Below are positions 15,267 through 23,722 of a DNA stretch of 29,307 bases, piece after piece. Source of the DNA: JBBTTS01 sp038064135 (GTDB taxonomy: Bacteria; Patescibacteriota; Saccharimonadia; Saccharimonadales; OMJO01); contig JBBTTS010000004.1 of NCBI GenBank assembly GCA_038064135.1, forward strand, positions 1 through 29,307, read 5' to 3'. Both the position numbers and the translations under genes were made by a program. Every line of letters starts with the position of its first letter. Positions within the stretch are counted from its first letter, which is position 1. The notes below the pieces were generated by a model. That model made no database searches. It was given only the letters and a program-made list of their open reading frames with translations, and had not been told where the DNA came from.

Positions 15267-15982
15267 TAGTCGTCTGGATTATAAAAAAGTTTATGTTCGG
15301 TAAACACGAGGTTGTCTTGGCTGCAATATTCGAATGTTTCACGCATACCTTGGAATACTTTTTTCTGTGCATCAATCTCGGCAATGGTGAGCCATGCGTT
15401 TTTGCCACCCTCTATCTCTTCAGTTAAGATACCACGAAAGTTAGTTGCCTTAATCAACAAAAATAGCTTATCCTCGAGCATTTCACCGTTGTCTTCGCGG
15501 TAATCCATTTTGTGATATAGCCCTCGGTATTCCAGATCGGCCCCTAGGCCCGTTTCTTCTTTTAGTTCACGCTGTGCGGCTTCGGTAATTGTTTCGCTCC
15601 AGCGCATTTTTCCACCGATGCGCGCCCAATAACCGCAATACGGGTTTTTTAGCCGTTGTTGTACCAAGAACTCTAACTCATTTGTACCGCGCCGTGTACG
15701 CCATCCAGTTATGATTACAGATACTTTTGGCTGGCGCTCGACGGTATTTGTGTCGGTGTCGAGCTTGTTGGCAAATTCTTTGCCTTTGATACTAAGCTTG
15801 TAACGTCCAGTACTTATTTTGTCGACGTATCCAAGCTCTACGAGTCTAGCTATATGAAACTTAAAATGATCACTGTCTAGTCCGGTTGGTTTCTGAAGTT
15901 CAGAAAAACCACCATTTGGCTGAAAAAGCAGAGCTCTAATTATACTCATTTGGGCATCATGGATTTTTACTTCGTGTGACAT
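15263..15982 (-). CDS. Winged-helix / NUDIX hydrolase fusion protein
   Basis: A 239-residue two-domain protein. Residues 5-75 read as a winged helix of the ArsR/transcriptional-regulator type (IIRALLF..GGFSELQKPTGLDSDHFKFHIARLVELGYVDK, ending in a wing and SIKGKEFA). Residues 86-235 are a NUDIX domain with a complete box, G124-x5-E130-x7-R138-E-L-x-E142-E143-x-G145-L, which binds Mg and cleaves nucleoside-diphosphate-linked compounds. NUDIX regulators such as NrtR carry their helix-turn-helix after the NUDIX domain; here the order is reversed. It may sense a nucleotide metabolite or be both enzyme and regulator. A GAGGAG Shine-Dalgarno precedes the ATG. It is divergent from the nuclease gene and convergent with rsmE. 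Confidence 0.85.
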   Translation of the reverse strand: MSHEVKIHDAQMSIIRALLFQPNGGFSELQKPTGLDSDHFKFHIARLVELGYVDKISTGRYKLSIKGKEFANKLDTDTNTVERQPKVSVIITGWRTRRGTNELEFLVQQRLKNPYCGYWARIGGKMRWSETITEAAQRELKEETGLGADLEYRGLYHKMDYREDNGEMLEDKLFLLIKATNFRGILTEEIEGGKNAWLTIAEIDAQKKVFQGMRETFEYCSQDNLVFTEHKLFYNPDDY

Positions 15983-15992
15983 TATTTCTCCT

Positions 15993-16030
15993 CTAAACCA
16001 GAGTTTAGGGTTATGAAAGGTAATTGTCTA
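15993..16030 (-). promoter_or_regulatory. Promoter and palindromic operator candidate of the HTH-NUDIX gene
   Basis: Minus strand: TAGACA (16025-16030), a 17-nt spacer, TAAACT (16002-16007). The -10 lies inside CTAAAC-N4-GTTTAG (15993-16008), a 6-bp inverted repeat just before the GAGGAG Shine-Dalgarno. A regulator bound there would block its own transcription, so autoregulation by the encoded winged helix is a natural guess. Confidence 0.5.
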
Positions 16031-16031
16031 G

Positions 16032-16068
16032 GGAAGTGCGCTTCCGTAAGTAGCAAATAGGTTACAAT
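16032..16068 (+). promoter_or_regulatory. Promoter of the nuclease gene, leaderless type, with inverted repeat
   Basis: TACAAT (16063-16068) ends 6 nt before ATG 16075 and there is no Shine-Dalgarno. Upstream, GGAAG-TGCG-CTTCC (16032-16045) is a 5-bp inverted repeat in the divergent region, possibly a second operator but short. Confidence 0.45.
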
Positions 16069-16074
16069 AAAGCG

Positions 16075-16857
16075 ATGAATTATTGGTCGGAACGCAATAA
16101 GCCTTACGAGCCTGGGCAGAAAGCTTCATTTAAGTTGTCACGTAGCAAAATAGAATTATATATGCAGTGTCGGCGCTGTTTTTGGCTGGATGTGCGACTC
16201 AAAATTAAGCGACCCAATGGTCCACCGTTTCAGATAAATAAGACTATCGACGAACTCTTAAAAAAAGAGTTCGATAGCTACCGCGTAAAGGCTCAGCCAC
16301 ACCCAATGATGACCGAAAACAAAATTAAAGCCATCCCTTTTACGCACCAAGACCTCGATAAATGGCGGCATAATTTCACCGGAGTAGCTACGGTGCACCA
16401 ACCTACAAACTTGCATATATTCGGGGCGGTAGACGATATATGGATAAACGAGCAAGACGAGCTGGTGGTCGTTGACTACAAGGCCACCTCAAAATCAAGC
16501 GAAGTCAGCATAGACGCCGATTGGCAAATAAGCTACAAGCGCCAAATGGAAGTGTATCAGTGGCTACTACGGGCAAACGGTTTTCCGGTAAGCGACGTTG
16601 CCTATTTTGTGTATGCCAATGGCCGGATGGATGTTGACGGTTTTTATGATCAAGTTGAATTTACCACCAAAGTAATTCCATATAACGGCAACTCGAAATG
16701 GGTCGAGCCAACTATATTGGCAATGAAAAAATGTATGGAAAGCGACAAAATGCCACCTGTAGGAAAGGCGGCCATGGGTGGTGACTGCGATTATTGTACA
16801 TACGCTCGCGCCCGCACTGAACTAACCCTTAGTCATGTGCAAAAAAATCCTAAATAA
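16075..16857 (+). CDS. PD-(D/E)XK nuclease domain protein with four conserved-looking cysteines (Cas4/RecB-like)
   Basis: A 260-residue protein with the RecB/AddB/Cas4-like nuclease core: SRSKIELYMQCRRCFWLD near 22-39, GAVDDIW (Asp120/Asp121), VVVDYKATSK (Asp134, Lys136) and the following YKRQMEVYQWLL helix that carries the QxxxY-type motif (Gln157, Tyr161). Cysteines 32 and 35 at the N-terminus and 238 and 241 (CDYC) at the C-terminus are placed like the iron-sulfur ligands that clamp the nuclease fold in Cas4 and AddB, although the usual split is one plus three. No helicase, Cas1 or CRISPR repeat is nearby, so this is a stand-alone enzyme, probably in DNA repair or recombination. Divergent from the NUDIX regulator. 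Confidence 0.83.
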   Translation: MNYWSERNKPYEPGQKASFKLSRSKIELYMQCRRCFWLDVRLKIKRPNGPPFQINKTIDELLKKEFDSYRVKAQPHPMMTENKIKAIPFTHQDLDKWRHNFTGVATVHQPTNLHIFGAVDDIWINEQDELVVVDYKATSKSSEVSIDADWQISYKRQMEVYQWLLRANGFPVSDVAYFVYANGRMDVDGFYDQVEFTTKVIPYNGNSKWVEPTILAMKKCMESDKMPPVGKAAMGGDCDYCTYARARTELTLSHVQKNPK

Positions 16858-16903
16858 AATACTTCCTAAAATTGTAATTCTTTATACTTTGAACGTTCTA
16901 CTT

Positions 16904-16909
16904 TATACT
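16904..16909 (+). promoter_or_regulatory. -10 box of serS, leaderless type
   Basis: TATACT ends 8 nt before ATG 16918. The in-frame GTG at 16912 is only 2 nt from the box and is unlikely to be the start. No Shine-Dalgarno is present. Confidence 0.5.
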
Positions 16910-16917
16910 TAGTGTTA

Positions 16918-18225
16918 ATGTTAGATATTCAGTTTATTCGGGAAAACAAAGATCTTGTAGCCGAAAAATCTTTGCAAAAGGGTTACAAAGTAGATATAGA
17001 TAAATTGCTAGAATTTGATAAAAAACGAAAAAGCTTGCTCCAGAAAATCGAAAAAATACGCGCAGATCGTAACGAGTTGGTTAGCCAAACAAAAGGCCAG
17101 AAACCAACCGACCAACAGATGGTTGATGGTCGAATGTTAAAAGAAAATTTGTCAAAACTAGAATCTGATTTGGCGCCCATTGACGAAGAGTATTTAAAAT
17201 TACTGAAACAAGTCCCAAATATGCCGACAGACGACGTTCCTGTAGGCAAGAGCGAAGATGATAATGTGGTAGTGAAAGAAGTTGGTCAAAAACCCCAATT
17301 TGATTTTGAGCCAAAAAGTCATTGGCAAATCGGCGAAGCCAAAGACTGGATAGACAAAGAAAGAGCTAGCAAGGTTTCGGGTAGTCGCTTTGCGTATATT
17401 AAAGGCAACTTGGCTAGGCTGCAGTTTGCAATTATCCAATACGTAATCGACACTTTAACAGACGAAAAAGTTATCCAAGATCTAATAAAACAAGAAGGAT
17501 TAAATTTAAAATCAACTCCTTTTACTTTAGTGTTGCCTCCGGCGATGATTAAAACCAGTGTTTTTGACGCAATGGATCGGTTAGAGCCCCAAGACGATCG
17601 TTACCGTGTAGGCGAAGACGGTGATGATTTGTGGTTACAGGGCAGCGCAGAACATACCATTGGCTCGATGCATTTAAACGAAATATTATCCGAAAAACAG
17701 ATGCCAATACGTTATCTTGGATATAGCTCTAGCTTTCGCCGTGAAGCCGGAACGTACGGCAAGGACACCGAAGGTTTGATTCGTATGCATCAGTTCGATA
17801 AGTTGGAAATGGAAGTGTTCAGTTCGCCAGAAACTGGTATTGACGAACATAAATTACTCATTGCCATTCAAGAATATTTAATGAGGCAGCTAAATTTACC
17901 ATATCATGTACTGATGAAATGTACGGCTGACATAGGTAAGCCTAATGTACGAGGTGTCGATATCGATGCCTGGATGCCTGCCCAAAATAAATACCGCGAA
18001 ACACATACTGCCGATTACATGTCCGATTATCAAACCCGCCGCTTAAAAACCCGAATCAAAAAATCTGACGGAAAAATTGAGCTAGCTCATACCAACGATG
18101 CCACGGCTTTTGCGCTTGGTAGGACAATGGCTGTTATAATCGAAAATTACCAAAACAAGGAGGGAAACGTGAATATACCAGAAGTGCTAAAAAAATATCT
18201 TCCAAGCTTGGGAGATGAATTATGA
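16918..18225 (+). CDS. serS: Serine--tRNA ligase
   Basis: Charges tRNA-Ser (and tRNA-Sec where present). The N-terminal coiled-coil arm that grips the long variable arm of tRNA-Ser spans about 20-100 (starting MLDIQFIRENKDLV). The catalytic domain shows motif 2 YSSSFRREAGTYGKDTEGLIRMHQFDKLE and the motif 3 region FALGRTMAVIIENYQN. Length 435 is normal. The stretch before motif 3 reads LAHTNDATAFALGRT where many SerRS have TLNGSG.A.GRT, a modest departure. The start is set at ATG 16918 from the -10 spacing. The TGA stop overlaps the start of hpf (ATGA at 18222-18225). Confidence 0.95.
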   Translation: MLDIQFIRENKDLVAEKSLQKGYKVDIDKLLEFDKKRKSLLQKIEKIRADRNELVSQTKGQKPTDQQMVDGRMLKENLSKLESDLAPIDEEYLKLLKQVPNMPTDDVPVGKSEDDNVVVKEVGQKPQFDFEPKSHWQIGEAKDWIDKERASKVSGSRFAYIKGNLARLQFAIIQYVIDTLTDEKVIQDLIKQEGLNLKSTPFTLVLPPAMIKTSVFDAMDRLEPQDDRYRVGEDGDDLWLQGSAEHTIGSMHLNEILSEKQMPIRYLGYSSSFRREAGTYGKDTEGLIRMHQFDKLEMEVFSSPETGIDEHKLLIAIQEYLMRQLNLPYHVLMKCTADIGKPNVRGVDIDAWMPAQNKYRETHTADYMSDYQTRRLKTRIKKSDGKIELAHTNDATAFALGRTMAVIIENYQNKEGNVNIPEVLKKYLPSLGDEL

Positions 18226-18581
18226 TAGAACATTTGGAAATTTCTGGTGTTCATACTACCGTTACGCCCGAATTACAAAAATATGTAAACAAAAAAATTG
18301 GCAAACTAGACAGGTTTATTCCACGCTATGCCCGCGAAAGCGCTCACTTTGAAGTACATTTAAAAGAATCTAAAGCAAAAGATAAAAAACAATGTACTTG
18401 CGAGGTAAAACTGCATATGCCCGGTGAAAGCTTTACCATAAAAGAATCTACTATAAATATGTTTGCAGCAGTTGACATTGTTGAGGCTAAGCTTAAAAAC
18501 CACATTAAAAAATATAAAGAAAAACACGGCGTAGGGCGATTACATAAACGCGTCTTGACTAAACTCCGCCGCCAAATCTAG
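18222..18581 (+). CDS. hpf: Ribosome hibernation promoting factor (HPF/RaiA family, short form)
   Basis: A small ribosome-binding protein that occupies the mRNA/tRNA path of the 30S subunit in slow growth. The 119 residues form the single S30AE/RaiA domain: ISGVHTTVTPELQKYVNKKIGKLDRFIP at the start, the VEVHL-like strand, and the conserved DIVEAKLKNHIKKYKEK helix. The long-form C-terminal dimerisation domain is missing. It begins on the serS stop codon (4-nt overlap), so it is coupled to serS, and it is followed by secA, a common hpf-secA-prfB order in Gram-positive bacteria. Confidence 0.9.
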   Translation: MIEHLEISGVHTTVTPELQKYVNKKIGKLDRFIPRYARESAHFEVHLKESKAKDKKQCTCEVKLHMPGESFTIKESTINMFAAVDIVEAKLKNHIKKYKEKHGVGRLHKRVLTKLRRQI

Positions 18582-18618
18582 AGATGTTGGTAAAAATACC
18601 TCGGTAATTTTTATCTGT

Positions 18619-18664
18619 TATTGTACAATATATCTATTGTTCTAAAGACTGAACTGACCGGAGG
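18619..18664 (+). promoter_or_regulatory. Candidate secA promoter and Shine-Dalgarno
   Basis: TACAAT (18624-18629) lies inside a perfect 12-bp palindrome TATTGTACAATA (18619-18630). A strong GGAGG at 18660-18664 precedes GTG 18674 by 9 nt, giving a leader of roughly 35-40 nt. The -35 is not clear. Confidence 0.4.
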
Positions 18665-18673
18665 ATAATTCAA

Positions 18674-21277
18674 GTGAAGAAAGTACTAAAAAGAGTTCTT
18701 GGTGACCCCCAGCAACGTACCCTGAAGCGTCTAAAAAAGCGCGTCAAAGAAGTTAATGGTTTAGCCGACACATATAAAAAGATGAGTGATAAAACACTCA
18801 AAGAACAAACTGCTAAATTACAAAAACGTCTAGAAGGTGATAATCTGGATAAAATATTACCAGATGCTTTTGCGTTAGTGCGAGAGGTAGCCACTAGGAC
18901 TTTGGGTCAAAGGCACTTTGATGTTCAGTTAATGGGTGGCATGGTACTACATGAAGGTAATGTAGCCGAAATGAAAACTGGTGAAGGTAAAACATTGGTT
19001 TCGACACTGCCAGTATACTTGAATGCCTTAACTAAAAAGGGTGTTCATGTAGTTACTGTTAACGAATATCTGGCCCAACGTGACGCCGGATGGATGGGAC
19101 AGATTTATGATTTTTTGAGCCTTAGTGTTGGTGTAATTATTGCCGATGAGTCGCTTACATATGACCCAAACTTTACCAACAACGATCACGACGATGAGCG
19201 TTTCAGGCATCTTAAACCATGTACCAGACAAGAGGCGTATGCTTGCGATATTACGTATGGTACAAACAATGAATTTGGGTTTGATTATCTTCGTGACAAT
19301 ATGGTGCGTGAAGTTGATCAATTAAGGCAACGTGATTTGAATTTTGCAATTGTTGACGAGGTAGACTCAATTTTGATTGACGAGGCTCGAACCCCATTGA
19401 TTATTTCTGCTGCTTCGGTAACTAGTGGTGCGGCCTATCAGCAATTTTCTAAAGTGGCTCGACAGCTTAAAGACGAGAAAGACTACACCAAAGACGAAAA
19501 ACGAAAGAGCGTTGTTCTGACTGATGATGGTATTGCTCACGTTGAAAAAATCTTAGGTATTGAACATCTTTATGGCACAGAAAATATTCGAAGCATTTAC
19601 CACATGGAGCAAGCATTGCGAGCTGAAGCGCTTTTTAAGCGCGATAAAGATTATGTTGTAACCACTGACGGTGAAGTTGTTATTGTTGATGAGTTTACAG
19701 GTCGATTGTTGGCTGGTAGGAGATACAACGAAGGACTTCACCAAGCTATCGAGGCCAAAGAAGGAGTTCAAGTACAAGAAGAATCAATGACATTAGCAAC
19801 AATTAGCTTTCAAAACTATTTTAGATTATATGAAAAACTTTCCGGTATGACCGGTACAGCATCGACCGAGAGCGAAGAATTCCATCAGATATATAAACTG
19901 GATGTCGTAGAAATTCCGGCCAATCGCCCAGTTGTACGCGATGACAGACCAGACCGAATATACAAAACCGAACTTGGTAAATTCAAAGCCATAATTCGCG
20001 AAGTTAAAAAATTGCACCAAAAAGGTCAGCCAGTCTTAATTGGCTCAGCTTCTATTGAAAAAAATGAGTTACTAAGTAGCTTATTAAAAAAAGATAATAT
20101 CCCACATCAAATGCTTAACGCCAAAAATAATGAACGTGAAGCGGCTATTATTGCCAAGGCCGGACAAAAAGGCGGAGTTACTTTAGCCACCAACATCGCA
20201 GGCCGTGGTACCGACATTGTTCTAGGTGAAGGCGTAAAAGAAATTGGGGGTTTGGTTGTTATTGGATCGGAACGTCATGAATCAAGGCGTGTCGACAATC
20301 AACTTCGAGGTCGATCTGGACGTCAGGGAGACCCAGGTTTAACACATTTCTTTGTAAGTACCGAAGACGATTTGATGCGTATATTTGGTGGCGACCGAAT
20401 AGGCTCAATAATGCAACGACTAGGGGTTGACGACGAAACACCAATAGAAAATCGCGTAATAAGCAAAAGCCTTGAGGCCGCACAAAAGAAAGTCGAAGGT
20501 TATAATTTTGATGCTAGAAAAAATGTTGTTCAATACGACGATGTAATGAATCGTCATCGACGAGCTACCTATACAATGCGTCGCGAAATTTTGCTACAGG
20601 CCGAAATTAAAAAACGAATAAAATTATTTATCGAAGATGAAGTGCGAATTTTGGCGCAATCACCTGACAAATTGAGCGATAAATTCGAAGAAATTATCAC
20701 AGACGTATTTCCGTTTAATTCATCTACGCTAGACAGGCTATTCGATACTGATGCTACCAAATTTGAAGAAGCAATAAAAAGAGAAGCTAATGAACTTTAC
20801 GAATCACGCGAACTTGCATTCACTACAGAGGTAATGCGAAAAATTGAAAGAGATATTTATCTTCAAGTCTTGGACAATTTATGGATGCAGCATCTTGAAA
20901 ACATGGAGCACTTACGTGAAGGGATTGGCTGGCTAAGTGTTGGACAACGCGATCCATTAGTAGAATATCGTCGACAATCACAAATAATTTTTGACCAAAT
21001 GCAGCTTCAGTTAAGGCGTGACGTGGTTAAGGCCATATTTAATGCTGAACCTGTTGCCGCCGATGAGCTTGACGAACCAATTGAAACTGAACTTACAAGA
21101 GCTGCAAGACGATCAGTCGATAACGCCGATAAAATTATAGAACACGACGAATTTCATGAAACCGATTTTGTACCTAAAAAAGCTGGCCAAACAATCAAAC
21201 GACAGACGGCTGAAAAACGAAAGAAAACCCGAAAAGCCGAACGCCAACGTCGTAAAAAAGGTAAAAGCAGAAAATAA
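18674..21277 (+). CDS. secA: Protein translocase ATPase SecA
   Basis: The motor that pushes preproteins through SecYEG. The 867 residues contain Walker A GEGKT (103-107), the DEAD-type VDEVDS (227-232), GTASTESEEF, IAGRGTDIVLG, QLRGRSGRQGDPG, and the helical scaffold DNLWMQHLENMEHLREGIGW. A stretch near 161-187 (between ADESLTYDPNF and EAYACDITYG) is longer than in model SecA proteins. The C-terminus ends in a Lys/Arg-rich tail and has no CxCxSG...CH zinc motif, so SecB-style binding through that motif is not expected. The start is GTG 18674, with GGAGG 9 nt upstream. The exported hydrolases, LRR and CHAP proteins in this window are probable clients. Confidence 0.96.
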   Translation: MKKVLKRVLGDPQQRTLKRLKKRVKEVNGLADTYKKMSDKTLKEQTAKLQKRLEGDNLDKILPDAFALVREVATRTLGQRHFDVQLMGGMVLHEGNVAEMKTGEGKTLVSTLPVYLNALTKKGVHVVTVNEYLAQRDAGWMGQIYDFLSLSVGVIIADESLTYDPNFTNNDHDDERFRHLKPCTRQEAYACDITYGTNNEFGFDYLRDNMVREVDQLRQRDLNFAIVDEVDSILIDEARTPLIISAASVTSGAAYQQFSKVARQLKDEKDYTKDEKRKSVVLTDDGIAHVEKILGIEHLYGTENIRSIYHMEQALRAEALFKRDKDYVVTTDGEVVIVDEFTGRLLAGRRYNEGLHQAIEAKEGVQVQEESMTLATISFQNYFRLYEKLSGMTGTASTESEEFHQIYKLDVVEIPANRPVVRDDRPDRIYKTELGKFKAIIREVKKLHQKGQPVLIGSASIEKNELLSSLLKKDNIPHQMLNAKNNEREAAIIAKAGQKGGVTLATNIAGRGTDIVLGEGVKEIGGLVVIGSERHESRRVDNQLRGRSGRQGDPGLTHFFVSTEDDLMRIFGGDRIGSIMQRLGVDDETPIENRVISKSLEAAQKKVEGYNFDARKNVVQYDDVMNRHRRATYTMRREILLQAEIKKRIKLFIEDEVRILAQSPDKLSDKFEEIITDVFPFNSSTLDRLFDTDATKFEEAIKREANELYESRELAFTTEVMRKIERDIYLQVLDNLWMQHLENMEHLREGIGWLSVGQRDPLVEYRRQSQIIFDQMQLQLRRDVVKAIFNAEPVAADELDEPIETELTRAARRSVDNADKIIEHDEFHETDFVPKKAGQTIKRQTAEKRKKTRKAERQRRKKGKSRK

Positions 21278-21292
21278 AATTTTCATCAAAAC

Positions 21293-22579
21293 ATGAAACA
21301 TACAGTAACAGAAGTGGTTTTAAATAATGGCGCAAAAGGTTTGTTTGTTCATATCCCGAATGCCACAGTTATGAGCTTCGAAATTAGTTTTCGGGCTGGC
21401 GATTACTTGGTCGATAAAACCAAGTGGGAAACACCCCATTTAATGGAGCATATTTTGTTAGGCGCGAATGAACTAGTACCAAAAGCGAAAGCCTTTCAAG
21501 CAGAGTTTGAAAAAAACGGTGCCTATAATAATGCTAGCACCAGCGCCTATGATATTACTTACGAGGCTGAATGTGCCGACTTTGAGTGGGATAGAATTGC
21601 CGGTTTGTTACAAACGGCGATTACTAAACCGTTATTTTTAGATGAGGAATTTGAAGCCGAGTTTGGGAACGTCCGCGAAGAACTTACTAGCCGGTCAAAT
21701 AATCATTTTCGACACCTTAGCTTGGCAATGCGTGAAGCGTGCGGCTTTGTTGCACTTACCGACCACCAAAGGGTGCAATTAATGGACAATGTAAATATTC
21801 AGGATGTTCGTAACCACTATAAAAGAACACACACCACGCGCAATATGCGTTTTGTCATAGCAGGTAACTTGCCTCATGCTCGTCAACGCCAACTCAGTAA
21901 TTTGTTCCAGCAAACTGAGTTACCAAACGGCGAGGGGAGGCTAGAAATGCCAACCGAGATCCCAAAATCACTCACAAGCCCTTTGTATATAGCAAACGAA
22001 ACCGTCGAAAATATTTATTTTAATCTTGATACATTTATGCTTAGGCGGTTGACCGATCCAGAATCCGATGCCCTGCAGCTAATAAACAGTATGTTAACAG
22101 AAACACTTTATTCCCGAATCTTAGGGACGGCTCGTGAAAGAGGCTTGGTATACGGTATGAGTTCGGGAATAGCCCAAACGAAAAACAGTAGCAATTGGTG
22201 GTTTTGCGCACAAGTAATGCCTAAAAACGCCATCGCTCTAATAGACATTATTAAAGAAGAACTTCTAAAAGTTCGTGCTGGTAAATTATCTGACCAAGAT
22301 GTTGCCGACGCCAAGCAATATGCTTTGGGTAAATACCAACGAAGCGGTCAAACGGTAAGCGGCACTGCAGCTGGATATAGTAATAGATATTTCTTTGAAG
22401 AAATAATTGACGATTATTATAAAATTCCTGCTCGCATAGAAGCCATCCAAAAAGCCGACATCACCTGCATTGTAGAAGCAATGTTTAACGGTAACATTTG
22501 GGGATTTGGTGGATTAGGTAGCTGTGGAGATGATTTTTTAGGAGGCCTTCATAAGGAGCTATCTCCGCTTTGGCCCTAA
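21293..22579 (+). CDS. M16 family zinc peptidase
   Basis: A 428-residue pitrilysin-type peptidase. The inverted zinc motif HLMEH gives His49, Glu52 (catalytic) and His53, with the distal ligand at Glu130, right at the family spacing. The second, inactive domain contains RERGLVYGMSSG, the Arg/Tyr pair that holds substrate. Length fits the single-unit M16B form that works as a dimer enclosing short peptides. No signal peptide is seen, so it is probably cytosolic and may digest small peptides such as signal-peptide remnants; that is inference from its place behind secA. It starts 15 nt after secA without a clear Shine-Dalgarno. Confidence 0.88.
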   Translation: MKHTVTEVVLNNGAKGLFVHIPNATVMSFEISFRAGDYLVDKTKWETPHLMEHILLGANELVPKAKAFQAEFEKNGAYNNASTSAYDITYEAECADFEWDRIAGLLQTAITKPLFLDEEFEAEFGNVREELTSRSNNHFRHLSLAMREACGFVALTDHQRVQLMDNVNIQDVRNHYKRTHTTRNMRFVIAGNLPHARQRQLSNLFQQTELPNGEGRLEMPTEIPKSLTSPLYIANETVENIYFNLDTFMLRRLTDPESDALQLINSMLTETLYSRILGTARERGLVYGMSSGIAQTKNSSNWWFCAQVMPKNAIALIDIIKEELLKVRAGKLSDQDVADAKQYALGKYQRSGQTVSGTAAGYSNRYFFEEIIDDYYKIPARIEAIQKADITCIVEAMFNGNIWGFGGLGSCGDDFLGGLHKELSPLWP

Positions 22580-22590
22580 ACAAAATCAGC

Positions 22591-22596
22591 TATAAT
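22591..22596 (+). promoter_or_regulatory. -10 box of prfB, leaderless type
   Basis: TATAAT ends 7 nt before GTG 22604. An in-frame ATG at 22595 overlaps the box itself and would need a different promoter. Confidence 0.55.
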
Positions 22597-22603
22597 GCTT
22601 CTA

Positions 22604-23689
22604 GTGGACGAGATTTTAAAACAATTTAATATTCTTTCAAAAGAAATCGACACGGCAACCGATAAATTGGCCGTATCTTCGCTACAGGACCATTTAGGTA
22701 AATTGCAGACCACCTCACAAGAATCAGATTTCTGGAAAGACAATTCTTTTGCTCAGGATGTCATGCGACAGATTTCAAATTTGCAAGCTCGTATAAGTCC
22801 ATGGCAAGAGTTAAAGCAAAAAATCTCTGACGCTATTGAAATTGCTAAGCTGGATGACCAAAGTCTTTTACCAGACCTTAATAAACAGTTTTTAGAGGCT
22901 CAATTAGACTTACGAAATTTAAAACAGCAACTCAAATACTCTGGACCATACGACGATCATTCGGCAATTATCAGTATTCACGCCGGAGCAGGTGGGACTG
23001 ATGCCCAAGATTGGGCAAGTATGCTGCTTCGCATGTATGTCCGGTTCTGTGAAAAAACTGGGTTAATTACGAAAATGATCGATGAATCACCAGGCGAAGA
23101 AGCAGGAATTAAAAGTACTACATTAGAGGCCTCGGGACAATTTGCATTCGGAAAATTTAAAGGCGAACATGGCGTACATAGGCTGGTTCGACTGAGTCCA
23201 TTCAACTCAGATAATTTAAGACAAACTAGTTTCGTGAAGGTTGAAGTTGTGCCAAAAATAGAAAAACCCGAAGAAGTTCAAATAGATGAAAAAGATTTAA
23301 AAATTGATGTTTATCGTAGTGGCGGTCGTGGCGGCCAAAGTGTCAACACCACTGATTCAGCTGTGCGAATCACGCACCTCCCAACCAATGTAGTTGTGGC
23401 AATTCAGAATGAGCGAAGTCAATTACAGAATAAAGAAACAGCTCTAACCATCTTAAGGTCCAAATTAGCTCAACTACAAATCGAGCAACATGCTGAAAAA
23501 ATCAGCGAATTAAAAGGTCCAAATGAGCAGGCGGCATGGGGCAATCAAATCCGCAGTTACGTTTTACACCCATATAAGCAAGTTAAAGATTTACGCACTC
23601 GTTATGAAACTAGTGATCCAGATGCAGTTTTAGATGGAAATATTGAACCATTTATTAACGCATATTTAGATTTTACAATCGGATCGTAA
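22604..23689 (+). CDS. prfB: Peptide chain release factor 2
   Basis: RF2 reads UAA and UGA stop codons and triggers peptide release. The codon-recognition tripeptide SPF is at 198-200 and the catalytic GGQ at 243-245 (in SGGRGGQSVNTTDSAVRITH). At 361 residues it is full length. The reading frame is continuous, without the in-frame UGA and +1 frameshift that autoregulates many bacterial prfB genes. I prefer GTG 22604 because TATAAT ends 7 nt before it and the alternative ATG 22595 lies within that box. RF2 together with UGA stops in five genes here means UGA is a normal stop. It follows the M16 gene by 24 nt. Confidence 0.94.
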   Translation: MDEILKQFNILSKEIDTATDKLAVSSLQDHLGKLQTTSQESDFWKDNSFAQDVMRQISNLQARISPWQELKQKISDAIEIAKLDDQSLLPDLNKQFLEAQLDLRNLKQQLKYSGPYDDHSAIISIHAGAGGTDAQDWASMLLRMYVRFCEKTGLITKMIDESPGEEAGIKSTTLEASGQFAFGKFKGEHGVHRLVRLSPFNSDNLRQTSFVKVEVVPKIEKPEEVQIDEKDLKIDVYRSGGRGGQSVNTTDSAVRITHLPTNVVVAIQNERSQLQNKETALTILRSKLAQLQIEQHAEKISELKGPNEQAAWGNQIRSYVLHPYKQVKDLRTRYETSDPDAVLDGNIEPFINAYLDFTIGS

Positions 23690-23722
23690 ATTTATTGATC
23701 CAATAAAGGCCAAAGTGCTTTC

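Noticed and set aside
15983..16074. CRISPR leader or repeats near the Cas4-like nuclease
   Set aside because: No direct repeats of 20-40 nt with spacers are present; only two short inverted repeats.
18619..18630. Perfect 12-bp palindrome TATTGTACAATA before secA as an operator
   Set aside because: A palindrome with six base pairs is expected several times in 29 kb of AT-rich DNA; kept only as part of the promoter entry.
22595..22689. Programmed +1 frameshift in prfB
   Set aside because: The frame is continuous through the N-terminal region and no in-frame UGA or CUUUGA slip site is found.
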